Below, in pieces: positions 1 to 7,097 of a DNA stretch of 7,097 bases. Each line of letters starts with the position of its first letter. Position 1 is the first letter of the stretch. Source of the stretch: Paludibacteraceae bacterium (GTDB lineage Bacteria; Bacteroidota; Bacteroidia; Bacteroidales; Paludibacteraceae). The notes under the pieces were generated by a model. It made no database searches. It was not told where the DNA came from and saw only the letters and a list, made by a program, of their open reading frames with translations. The stretch spans positions 1-7,097 of the forward strand of contig JAGCMZ010000006.1 of assembly GCA_017646225.1 (NCBI GenBank), given 5' to 3'. Both the position numbers and the translations under genes were made by a program.

Positions 1-3000
1 ACTCCCGTACCTGTTTCTACCAACTACGAATACGAAGCGACTATAGAAATTCCTGATTATACAGGAAATATTTCCGACTATAGTTTCTGGGTAGGTGAAA
101 ATGGTGTATGGAGTTCTACCTATTCGGCCAATGCTAGCTTGTCTACCATCGTAAGTGAATGTAAAACAGGTTTGTTGCATGTTAAAATGTACGCGCTACA
201 AGAAAGCGGACAACCTCACGGTTCTGATTACAAAAACTTTGGTGTTCATGGTAGCTGTTCTGTCAATGCCAACGCTTTACAATTAAAGAGCGATGTGCGT
301 GAATTTGATTTGGCAACCCCTCCAACCGAAATTACTCTTACGGCTACTGCCGACGAAACAACTACTGGCAATTATGTATGGTATAAATCGGACGACGATG
401 GAGCTACTTATACAAAAGTAGCTGAAAGTGCTTCTAATACCTATACATTGTCGGGCGCCAATATTCCTGTTAATCCTAAAAATTATTACAAGGTAACCCG
501 TAAACTAGCCAATTCGGCAGAACATGTAGAGGCTATTTGCGTAATTTATACCGTACAAAGTTGTGGAAAAGATAGCAAGGGTACTGTAATCTTTAGCCAA
601 GACTTTGGTACGTTAACTGCTATTCGTGGTACTGGTAGCCGTTCTGAATTTACAGGTATTGTAGATGGATACGAATATCAACCTGCTCCTTATAAAATTA
701 ACGATGGTTATTATGCCGTTGTAGCCAATCCATACTATTGTGGATGCGGTAATGGTAGCAATATGTCGCAAGAAGTAACCGATGGTTGTTTGCAAGAAGG
801 TGTTTGGTTCCGTAATTTGCCCGACCATACCTTGTTCAACGATACCCAAACAGGTCCTTATGGTGGTATGTTGATGATTAACTTTAATGGAACGGGTATT
901 GCTTATCAACGTGTACTAACCGAAATCGAAAAGAAAGATATTACTAAAAATTCTATACTAAAATTCTCTGCTTACTTTGCATCTGCAGCGGTACAATCTA
1001 AACAAGATGTAACCTTTAACCCTATTAACGTAGAACTTATTATTCAATTTAAGAAAACAGGTTCTTCTACATGGGAAGATGCGGCAACCATCCAATCGCA
1101 AGTAACCTACAGCGAAGGTTGGCAACGCAGTGAGGTAGAGTGGAAAGTTGAAGATAACGATGGCGACTTCCGCGTTGTTATCAATAACCATGGTGCTACA
1201 GGTGATGGTAACGACTTGTTAATTGACGATGTTAGCCTTAATTTGTGTACACCTGCCTTTGCGTTGTATTTCTACGATCAAGCAAAAGATTTGCAATTTG
1301 AAGAAAAAGTAGCACAAAAATTGGATGAAGAGTCAACTATTCGCATTAAACAAATTAACTTTGGTTCGTTGGGTAATGATCCATGTGTACAATTGTACAA
1401 ACGTATTGTAAATGGAACCAGCGAAAGCTATGTTTATGTATCAGATTTAACCCTATCAAATGGTTATTATACCACTTCCGTTAGTCCTCGTGAGGTTCTT
1501 TCGGATGTTCCTGGTGAAGCCGAATTGGTAGCAGTAGCTTCTGTTAAGGCGGGTAATGCTTGTGATACTAGTATTGCAATGGGTGTTGAAAACGGAACGT
1601 ACAAACCTGGTATGCAAAACAATGTGGTGTTCTCTGGTAACAGCATAACCTATTCTATTGAATGCGGTACAAGTCAATTAACTAGTTATGAGGATGTGGC
1701 AAAAATCTGTGAATCAGATCCTGATCATGGTATTTATGCAAAAATGCCTAAGTTGAAATTGAGTTCTAATAACATAAGCAATGTTGTTTACTTTGATATT
1801 TACGTAAACAACCAACCTTTTATGCAAGAGGTTCAATACCGCGAGCAAACCGCAGGTTGTGGCTATATGTTGCTAGATTTGGACGCAATTTATTACGATG
1901 CTAATGCCGAATATTATCAATGGCCAGTAGGTACTAATACCATTAAAGTAAAAGTATCGGAACGCTTTATCGATGCTTCTGTTTGCGAACGTTGGGCCAA
2001 TGGCTCGGTAGCTGTTCAAGTAGTAGCGCGTCCTTCTATCAATACAGAACCTGTAGGTGATGAAATTTGCGAAGGTTCGACTGCAACACTTTCTATTGAT
2101 GCAAGTCCTGTAACCAAATACCAATGGCAAGTGATGGTTCCCGGCGATGCAGATTGGAGCAATGTGGGAACCAACAGCGCTACCTTTACCACTCCCAGCA
2201 ATATTGCTAACGAAACTCAGTACCGTGTACAATTGTACAACGATAATGATTTGTTGTGTGCTACAACCTCAGAAGTTGCAATCGTGACTACCAAATCTTG
2301 CAACGATATGCAATTGACACAGAGTGCTGATGTACAAAAAGTCTGCGTGGGCGATGAGTTTATTTACAGCGTTTCGTTGTTTAATAATGCTGCAGGTAAT
2401 GCTAATAACGTATTTGCTGTAGTAGAGTGGGATCCTGCTGTATTGCAATTAGACGAAGAGACTGTTTGTGTTGAATTCAATACCGTTACCCATGTATGGC
2501 GTGCAGGTTATGTATTCCCATCAAAAGCAAGTGCTGGTCTTGGCTTAAAATTCAAGGTAATTAGCAACGATGTTCCCTCTATAAGCATCAAATCGTATGT
2601 TTCATCGTTAAATAACGATACATTTGATAGCTACGAAGACCAAACATCAGCACAAATGAAAGGTGAAACCATTATTACCTTTAACGATGCAGCAGATACG
2701 CCAAGTAAGAAACGTCCTAACGAAATTTTTGCATACAACCTATGTAGAACTGGTGATCCTACCGAAAAAATTTCTTACGATTTCTTGATTGAAGGTGCAG
2801 GTACAGGCAGTTCGTTGAACTTGATCTGGATGGATATGGACTACAAGGTTATTCCATCTGCGGAAGCTTATTTCTATGCAGATAAGCCAAAAACAGATTC
2901 ATTGTATGTTTATAATGCACCAGAAGGTTTTTGCCCTAGCGATACCATCAAAGTGCGTTATCGTGTAAAAGATTATTCTCCTAATCCTACAGTGAAAGAT

Positions 3001-3984
3001 TACGTAGATTGCGTTATCGAAGGAGCTTCAGAAGAATTGCTTAAAACCTTGGTAGTCAACGATAACAACTGTAAATACTTAGTCTTCAAGACTGAAGATG
3101 GAGAAGAAGTTACTACATTCGATCCTTCTGTTCCTGGAAAAAATACATACTATGTAACCGCTTACAGAGAAGAAATCTATACTTGCGGTTCTGATAGCTT
3201 GCCTATAATTGTAAATGTAAAAGATTATGCTATCGATGCTAATATTGCAGCAGATGGTGCCGAAATTTGTCCTGGTGCAGATGTTACCTTGTCTGCAGCA
3301 ACCCAGTTTGATGAAAAACAAGACAACGTGGTAATTAGATGGTACTCAGATCCTAATTTAGGTGCAGAATCGTTGTTGGCTACCGATGATGATTACGACA
3401 TGGAAAAAGTATTGACCGATACGTATGTATATGTAACCGTAGAAACCAACAATTACTGCGAAAACCAAGCAGGTGATGCTAAAGAGGTGTATGTGGCTAT
3501 GAAACAAGCTTCGCCCGAATTGGAAATCCAACCCAAAGAACAGTTGATTACCATTGGTGGTGTGCCATCGTTTGTGGTTACTCCTAATTATGTAGGCCAA
3601 GCTGCCGAATATAGCGTTTGGGTTAATGGTGAGCAAGTTGAGTCGTTGGCAGATTATAAACCATACATCGACTCTGAGTACACCATTGTATTTGATGGCG
3701 AATGTGGCGTAACCGCTGATACGGCTAGTGTTACCGTACAATGGCCAACCGTCTTTACTCCTTATGTACATGACGGTTTGAATGATACCTTTGTGAAAGA
3801 TATGGATCCTAACTTCCATACCGAAATCTTTAACCGTTTTGGTATGCCACTTATGACTACCGATAATGGTTGGGATGGTTATTTGAGCGATGGTAAATTG
3901 GCTGTGCCAGGTGTTTACTATTATGTAGTAAACTTGCCCGATGGCAATGTGAAAAAAGGTACAATTGAAGTGTTTAAGAAATAA
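1..3984 (+). CDS. Giant multidomain surface protein with T9SS type B C-terminal sorting domain (5'-truncated)
   Basis: The reading frame is open from base 1 to the TAA at 3982-3984 (1327 codons visible), so the start and signal peptide lie upstream. The TTG at 139 is not a credible start because the same frame continues through it. Modules seen in order: an Ig-like region around 319-565 (VWYKSDDDGATYTKV); a jelly-roll, galactose-binding-like domain around 580-1252, with DHTLF, GGMLMINFNG and a closing GNDLLIDDVSL followed by Cys; a beta-rich region without a recognised family to about 2025; an Ig-like domain around 2026-2300 (EICEGSTATLSI, YQWQV); a DUF11/cohesin-like segment around 2305-2600 (weak call); another beta-rich stretch; an Ig-like domain around 3220-3530 (EICPGADVTLSA, IRWYSDPNLG); and the sorting domain at the end. 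About 27 cysteines suggest disulfides in an exported protein. Proteins of this architecture are exported across the outer membrane by T9SS and act as adhesins, surface filaments or glycan binders; the ligand here is unknown. It is the first visible gene of a likely operon with the PD40/OmpA and PorP/SprF genes. Confidence 0.9.
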   Translation, partial: TPVPVSTNYEYEATIEIPDYTGNISDYSFWVGENGVWSSTYSANASLSTIVSECKTGLLHVKMYALQESGQPHGSDYKNFGVHGSCSVNANALQLKSDVREFDLATPPTEITLTATADETTTGNYVWYKSDDDGATYTKVAESASNTYTLSGANIPVNPKNYYKVTRKLANSAEHVEAICVIYTVQSCGKDSKGTVIFSQDFGTLTAIRGTGSRSEFTGIVDGYEYQPAPYKINDGYYAVVANPYYCGCGNGSNMSQEVTDGCLQEGVWFRNLPDHTLFNDTQTGPYGGMLMINFNGTGIAYQRVLTEIEKKDITKNSILKFSAYFASAAVQSKQDVTFNPINVELIIQFKKTGSSTWEDAATIQSQVTYSEGWQRSEVEWKVEDNDGDFRVVINNHGATGDGNDLLIDDVSLNLCTPAFALYFYDQAKDLQFEEKVAQKLDEESTIRIKQINFGSLGNDPCVQLYKRIVNGTSESYVYVSDLTLSNGYYTTSVSPREVLSDVPGEAELVAVASVKAGNACDTSIAMGVENGTYKPGMQNNVVFSGNSITYSIECGTSQLTSYEDVAKICESDPDHGIYAKMPKLKLSSNNISNVVYFDIYVNNQPFMQEVQYREQTAGCGYMLLDLDAIYYDANAEYYQWPVGTNTIKVKVSERFIDASVCERWANGSVAVQVVARPSINTEPVGDEICEGSTATLSIDASPVTKYQWQVMVPGDADWSNVGTNSATFTTPSNIANETQYRVQLYNDNDLLCATTSEVAIVTTKSCNDMQLTQSADVQKVCVGDEFIYSVSLFNNAAGNANNVFAVVEWDPAVLQLDEETVCVEFNTVTHVWRAGYVFPSKASAGLGLKFKVISNDVPSISIKSYVSSLNNDTFDSYEDQTSAQMKGETIITFNDAADTPSKKRPNEIFAYNLCRTGDPTEKISYDFLIEGAGTGSSLNLIWMDMDYKVIPSAEAYFYADKPKTDSLYVYNAPEGFCPSDTIKVRYRVKDYSPNPTVKDYVDCVIEGASEELLKTLVVNDNNCKYLVFKTEDGEEVTTFDPSVPGKNTYYVTAYREEIYTCGSDSLPIIVNVKDYAIDANIAADGAEICPGADVTLSAATQFDEKQDNVVIRWYSDPNLGAESLLATDDDYDMEKVLTDTYVYVTVETNNYCENQAGDAKEVYVAMKQASPELEIQPKEQLITIGGVPSFVVTPNYVGQAAEYSVWVNGEQVESLADYKPYIDSEYTIVFDGECGVTADTASVTVQWPTVFTPYVHDGLNDTFVKDMDPNFHTEIFNRFGMPLMTTDNGWDGYLSDGKLAVPGVYYYVVNLPDGNVKKGTIEVFKK
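3736..3981 (+). other. T9SS type B (gliding motility-associated) C-terminal sorting domain, divergent
   Basis: The last ~82 residues of the giant protein match the type B sorting-signal layout. VFTPYVHDGLNDTF stands where the family usually has an FTPNGDGxND-like motif. It is followed by EIFNRFGMPL (family: I-x-NRWG), then WDGYLSDGK, then VPGVYYYVV and a final strand GTIEVFKK. Type B domains of this kind (the SprB class in Flavobacterium) direct the folded cargo to the T9SS translocon and are known to depend on PorP/SprF-family partners, one of which is encoded two genes downstream. The Asn-Gly of the usual FTPNGDG motif is replaced by Tyr-Val-His here, while the Asp-Gly and the Asn-Asp that follow are kept. 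The domain call is firm from the overall order of motifs; the effect of the substitutions is unknown. Confidence 0.87.
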
Positions 3985-4000
3985 ATTTTAATCTTATAAT

Positions 4001-5389
4001 ATGAGAAGGATTTTTATAAGTATGTTGTGGTTGTTACCCGTTATGTTATGGGCAACCATTAGTCCTAAATACAGTGAAGGATATACACTAGATCCTACTG
4101 TAAGTAGAACCGATGATAAAGAGTATGCTTTGTCACCTTACAAAGACAGCACCTTTGTGTTTATTCGTGGCGAGGAAGTGTTTGTTACCAAGTTGGATAC
4201 AGCAGGTGAATTGGAGAACCCACAAGTATGTGCAGATTTTGAATTGATCAAAGTATCGGGAACCGTGGCATTTGACAAAAAACGCAACCGTTTGTATTAT
4301 AGCCAATACAACGACGAATACAAAGCAGACTATTTGTACGAAAGTATTTCGGATATCAACGGCAAATGGCAACCTGGTAAACGCATGCGTATTCAAGGTA
4401 CTTTGAAATCGCGTACAGGTGTCTCGTTCTTGCAAAGTGCAGGTTGGAACTATCGTTTGCCTTATATCGAAGGATTCTACAATCCAACCATGAATCAAGA
4501 TTGCAGCCGTGTATACTTTAGTTCTACCATGGAAGGTGGAGCAGGTGGTCGTGATATCTATTATGTAGAAATCGAAGACGAAGAAAAACGCATTTGGTCG
4601 TATCCAGTGAATGTAAAAGAAGTGAACAGCAGCGCAGACGACGACTGGGCTGTATTGGAAGGCGATAGCATTCTATACTTCTCTAGTGCACGCGATGGTC
4701 AAATGGCAGTGTTCTCTGCAGCTGCTCAAGATACCACTTGGAAAGAACCTATCAAATTTGCTGAACCTTACAACGAAGGTGGCGAAAACTACAACATGTT
4801 GGTAGTGGATTCTGTTCCTATGTTGATTTCGAATCGTGCAGGCAACGAAGACATTTATTTATTCCACCCTGTTCCTGCAGAACCCGAACCAGAACCTACC
4901 TACGAAGAAAAGAAACGTCGTTTTTACTGGGTATTCTTCTTGTTCGACTTTGACCGTGATATCCTAGATGAAGCATTCTTCCAAGATTTGCATCGTTTGG
5001 CTACCGAAATGCGTAATTTCCCAGATTGCCGCTTTGAAATTGCAGGTTACACCGACTCTCGTGGTTCTGAGGCCTACAACGATAAACTTTCTCAACGTCG
5101 TGCTACCACCATTAAACAATTGTTGATTGACAAAGAAAACTTCGATCCAAGTGTGTTAGAGGCAGTAGGTTATGGCGAACGTCGCTTGCAAGTGCCTAAT
5201 GCACAAACCGAAGAAGAACACGCACAAAACCGTCGTGTAGAAGTTCGTATTATCTTAGACGATGACAAAGATATAGAGCAATACGACGAAACCACCGATG
5301 AAGCAAAAGCTGCTAAAGCAGAAGATGCTGCCATTGATGCACGTAACGAAGCGTTAAAGCAAGATTATTTAAAGAAAACACAACAATAA
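4001..5389 (+). CDS. PD40 beta-propeller / OmpA-like peptidoglycan-binding protein
   Basis: This 462-residue protein begins with a signal peptide (MRRIFISMLWLLPVMLWA, cleavage near residue 18) with no lipobox cysteine, so it looks like a soluble periplasmic or outer-membrane-associated protein, not a lipoprotein. Residues ~40-290 carry PD40/WD40-like blades; the clearest are around 167-190 (VYFSSTMEGGAGGRDIYYV), 213-239 (ILYFSSARDGQ) and 263-288 (MLISNRAGNEDIYLF). A Pro/Glu linker (~292-300) leads to an OmpA-like domain (~309-418) with FLFDFDRDILD, AGYTDSRGSEAYN, LSQRRA and NRRVEVRI. D352 and R367 sit where the family binds the diaminopimelate of peptidoglycan. A charged, Ala-rich tail follows (~420-462). 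The domain order resembles the T9SS protein PorE, but the TPR region and lipid anchor of PorE are absent. It starts 16 bases after the giant gene; no Shine-Dalgarno is visible. ATG 4001 is preferred over ATG 4022 because it gives a full signal peptide with Arg-Arg. A role as periplasmic anchor for the neighbouring secretion module is inference. Confidence 0.88.
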   Translation: MRRIFISMLWLLPVMLWATISPKYSEGYTLDPTVSRTDDKEYALSPYKDSTFVFIRGEEVFVTKLDTAGELENPQVCADFELIKVSGTVAFDKKRNRLYYSQYNDEYKADYLYESISDINGKWQPGKRMRIQGTLKSRTGVSFLQSAGWNYRLPYIEGFYNPTMNQDCSRVYFSSTMEGGAGGRDIYYVEIEDEEKRIWSYPVNVKEVNSSADDDWAVLEGDSILYFSSARDGQMAVFSAAAQDTTWKEPIKFAEPYNEGGENYNMLVVDSVPMLISNRAGNEDIYLFHPVPAEPEPEPTYEEKKRRFYWVFFLFDFDRDILDEAFFQDLHRLATEMRNFPDCRFEIAGYTDSRGSEAYNDKLSQRRATTIKQLLIDKENFDPSVLEAVGYGERRLQVPNAQTEEEHAQNRRVEVRIILDDDKDIEQYDETTDEAKAAKAEDAAIDARNEALKQDYLKKTQQ

Positions 5390-5402
5390 GGGATAACGTA
5401 TT

Positions 5403-6314
5403 ATGAAAAAGTTAGTTTTATTACTTTCGGCTTTAGTAGTTAGTACTACCATCGCTTTTGCACAAAATGACTTTGTGCTAACCGAGCAGTTGTTCTCTCG
5501 TATTGCTGTGAACCCTGCTGGTACTGGTAACGACGAAAATGTGAACATTTTCTCGTTGAACCGTTTCCAATATGCTGGTGCGCAAGGTGCTCCCTTCTCA
5601 ACCTTGTTAAACGTGCATTCTTATTTTGACAAAGCAAACTCGGGTGTCGGTATTACCTTCTCGTACGACGGATCGGGTGTTGCTTATACTCAATTCCAAG
5701 CAAAAGCTGTTTATGCTTACCACTTAAACTTTGGCAAGAAAAACTTGTTCTCGTTTGGTGTGGGCTTGGGTATTGCTCACAAAAGTTTCGATCCTAACCG
5801 TCACGTGTTGGTAGACGAAGAAGAACGTGGTCAAGGTTTCCCTGATACCTATCAAAGTTTGACATCGTTCGATGCTAGTATTGGTATCGAGTATTCGAAC
5901 CCATACATCATGGCTGGTTTCTCTATCAACCACATTCCTGGTTATTTTGTAACCGAAGAAGATATGAACAACTTGACCATCATGCCTACTTATCACTTGT
6001 ATGCACGTGGTTCTATTCCATGCATGGATCAGTTGATGATTTCTCCTGCAGCAGGTTACTATTATACTGGTCAAACCCACGTAGCTGACGTAAACGTAAC
6101 TGCCTTCTTCTGTAACTATTTCTGGGCAGGTTTGGGTTATAGAACTTTGTCGACAGCTTATTTGAACGTAGGTTTTGAGTGGGAATGGTTGCGCATTGGT
6201 TACTCTTGCGACTTGAATGCTGGCGAGTTGAGCGATGTAGCATGGACTTCTCACGAAGTTATGTTGTCATTTAACATCCCAACCAAGAAAAAAACTTCTG
6301 AGTGGGACGATTAA
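5403..6314 (+). CDS. Type IX secretion system membrane protein, PorP/SprF family
   Basis: This 303-residue protein has a clear signal peptide (MKKLVLLLSALVVSTTIAFA, then QN) and then the characteristic start of PorP/SprF proteins: a tyrosine/glutamine-containing lead-in, AVNPAGTGND (family: NPAYAG-like), SLNRFQYAGAQGAPFS (family: R-x-QW-x-G-x-x-GAP) and GVGITFSYDGSG. Alternating aromatic/hydrophobic strands fill the rest, as expected of an outer-membrane beta-barrel, and it ends with YSCDLNAGEL, HEVMLSFNI and a short charged tail. The length is typical of the family. PorP/SprF proteins sit in the outer membrane; SprF in Flavobacterium is required for surface delivery of SprB, a type B sorting-domain protein, and sprF-like genes are commonly found next to type B cargo genes. 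It starts 13 bases after the PD40/OmpA gene, with no Shine-Dalgarno. I infer it is the dedicated partner of the giant protein upstream. I give no symbol because it is probably a paralogue and not the core porP of the secretion locus. Confidence 0.92.
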   Translation: MKKLVLLLSALVVSTTIAFAQNDFVLTEQLFSRIAVNPAGTGNDENVNIFSLNRFQYAGAQGAPFSTLLNVHSYFDKANSGVGITFSYDGSGVAYTQFQAKAVYAYHLNFGKKNLFSFGVGLGIAHKSFDPNRHVLVDEEERGQGFPDTYQSLTSFDASIGIEYSNPYIMAGFSINHIPGYFVTEEDMNNLTIMPTYHLYARGSIPCMDQLMISPAAGYYYTGQTHVADVNVTAFFCNYFWAGLGYRTLSTAYLNVGFEWEWLRIGYSCDLNAGELSDVAWTSHEVMLSFNIPTKKKTSEWDD

Positions 6315-6348
6315 TTAAAAACTAGAATTTAGAAAAGTATTATTGAAT

Positions 6349-7097
6349 ATGGGTAAAGTATTAATTATTGGTGCAGGTGGAGTAGGTACTGTAGTGGTGC
6401 ATAAAGTAGCGCAAAATACCGACGTATTTACTGAAATTATGTTGGCAAGCCGTACAAAATCTAAATGCGATGTGATTGCTGCCGATGTAAAAAAACGTTA
6501 TGGTGTAGACATTAAAACAGCGCAAGTTGATGCCGATAATGTAGAGGAATTGGTAACTTTGTTTAAATCTTTTGGACCTAAGTTGGTTATCAATGTGGCA
6601 CTTCCATACCAAGATTTAACCATTATGGAAGCTTGCTTGCAAGCAGGTTGCAATTACTTGGATACTGCTAACTACGAACCAAAAGACGAAGCTAAATTTG
6701 AATATTCATGGCAATGGGCTTATCACGATCGCTTTAAAGAAGCAGGTTTAACTGCTATCTTGGGTTGTGGTTTTGACCCAGGACAAACCGGTGTTTATAC
6801 AGCATACGCTGCTAAACATCATTTTGATGAAATTCACTATTTGGATATTGTAGACTGCAACGCAGGCGATCACCACCATGCTTTTGCAACCAATTTCAAT
6901 CCCGAAATCAACATCCGTGAAATTACCCAAAAAGGTCGTTACTACCAAGATGGTAAATGGGTAGAAACCGGTTCGTTAGAAATTCATCAACCCATTACCT
7001 ATCCAGAAATTGGTCCTCGTGAATCGTACTTGTTGTACCACGAAGAATTGGAATCGTTGGTGAAAAACTTCCCAACCATCAAACGTGCTCGTTTCTG
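6349..7097 (+). CDS. Carboxynorspermidine/carboxyspermidine dehydrogenase, saccharopine dehydrogenase family (3'-truncated)
   Basis: The frame is open from ATG 6349 to the window edge, giving 249 codons of a protein that in this family is about 400 residues. The N-terminus is a Rossmann fold: VLIIGAGGVGTVV carries the GxGxxG dinucleotide-binding motif (G8, G10, G13), and LASRT at 33-37 ends the second strand, where NADP preference is set. VINVALPYQDL (80-90) and NYLDTANYE (102-110) are standard saccharopine dehydrogenase-family strands, followed by GCGFDPGQTGVY (139-150) and DCNAGDHHH (169-177), which I associate with the carboxynorspermidine synthase branch. That enzyme reductively condenses aspartate semialdehyde with putrescine or diaminopropane in the cytoplasm, and a decarboxylase then forms spermidine or norspermidine. 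The alternative is another saccharopine dehydrogenase-like oxidoreductase. The 34-base gap upstream (6315-6348) is AT-rich with no Shine-Dalgarno, no clear Bacteroidota promoter (TTTG/TAnnTTTG) and no hairpin terminator. Confidence 0.88.
   Translation, partial: MGKVLIIGAGGVGTVVVHKVAQNTDVFTEIMLASRTKSKCDVIAADVKKRYGVDIKTAQVDADNVEELVTLFKSFGPKLVINVALPYQDLTIMEACLQAGCNYLDTANYEPKDEAKFEYSWQWAYHDRFKEAGLTAILGCGFDPGQTGVYTAYAAKHHFDEIHYLDIVDCNAGDHHHAFATNFNPEINIREITQKGRYYQDGKWVETGSLEIHQPITYPEIGPRESYLLYHEELESLVKNFPTIKRARF

Noticed and set aside
139..141. TTG as the start codon of the giant protein
   Set aside because: The frame is open and protein-like from base 1 (for example YEYEATIEIPDYTG and YSFWVGENGVW), there is no signal peptide after the TTG, and proteins of this class need one; the gene simply enters the window from the left.
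1385..2240. Identical 16-base copies containing a 14-base perfect palindrome (TGTACAATTGTACA) at 1385-1400 and 2225-2240
   Set aside because: Both copies are in the same reading frame, 840 bases apart, and encode VQLY using the codons this genome favours (CAA TTG TAC). The palindrome is explained by coding, and its position inside a gene gives no reason to call it an operator.
3985..4000. TATAAT-like string (TTATAAT) just before the PD40/OmpA start as a promoter
   Set aside because: Bacteroidota promoters use TAnnTTTG with an upstream TTTG, which is absent here, and the string abuts the start codon, which would leave no leader.
6013..6243. Second open frame of 76 codons overlapping the 3' half of the PorP/SprF gene
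   Set aside because: It is nested and out of frame with, or antisense to, a well-supported coding sequence, is rich in Arg/Ser/Gln without any motif, and has no independent support.
5724..6254. Reverse-strand open frame of 176 codons opposite the PorP/SprF gene
   Set aside because: It lies wholly antisense to a confidently identified gene, has no recognisable domain, and its composition is what the complement of that gene would give. The other minus-strand open frames, such as 3358-3819 and 1873-2232, were rejected for the same reason.

Overview
The window looks like chromosomal DNA of a Bacteroidota member, most likely of the order Bacteroidales. The evidence is the content: a giant surface protein with a type IX secretion system (T9SS) type B sorting domain, a PorP/SprF-family outer-membrane protein, and a PD40/OmpA protein. 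It is supported by moderate-to-low GC, heavy use of TTG, GTA and CAA codons, TAA as the stop in all three genes whose ends are visible, and the absence of Shine-Dalgarno sequences before the three starts that can be seen. I cannot assign a genus from sequence alone.

All four genes are on the + strand and tightly packed, so the window is almost entirely coding. (1) 1..3984 is the 3' part of a very large, cysteine-containing, multidomain extracellular protein. It has Ig-like modules, a jelly-roll (galactose-binding-like) domain and a C-terminal T9SS type B sorting domain; its true start lies upstream of the window. (2) 4001..5389 is a secreted or periplasmic protein with an N-terminal PD40 beta-propeller and a C-terminal OmpA-like peptidoglycan-binding domain. 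(3) 5403..6314 is a PorP/SprF-family outer-membrane beta-barrel protein. (4) 6349..7097 is the 5' part of a saccharopine dehydrogenase-family enzyme, most likely carboxynorspermidine/carboxyspermidine dehydrogenase, cut by the window edge.

Genes 1-3 are separated by only 16 and 13 bases and read as one operon. The natural interpretation is a surface-display module: gene 1 is the cargo, gene 3 is the dedicated PorP/SprF partner that type B cargos need for export or anchoring, and gene 2 could tie the outer-membrane assembly to peptidoglycan. This parallels the sprB-sprF pairing in Flavobacterium, but the assignment of partners here is inference. Gene 4 follows after 34 bases and belongs to polyamine (spermidine/norspermidine) biosynthesis. 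It is probably functionally unrelated to the surface module, although no terminator is visible between them.

No RNA genes, CRISPR arrays, insertion sequences, convincing promoters or intrinsic terminators were found. No stretch without a gene exceeds 34 bases.
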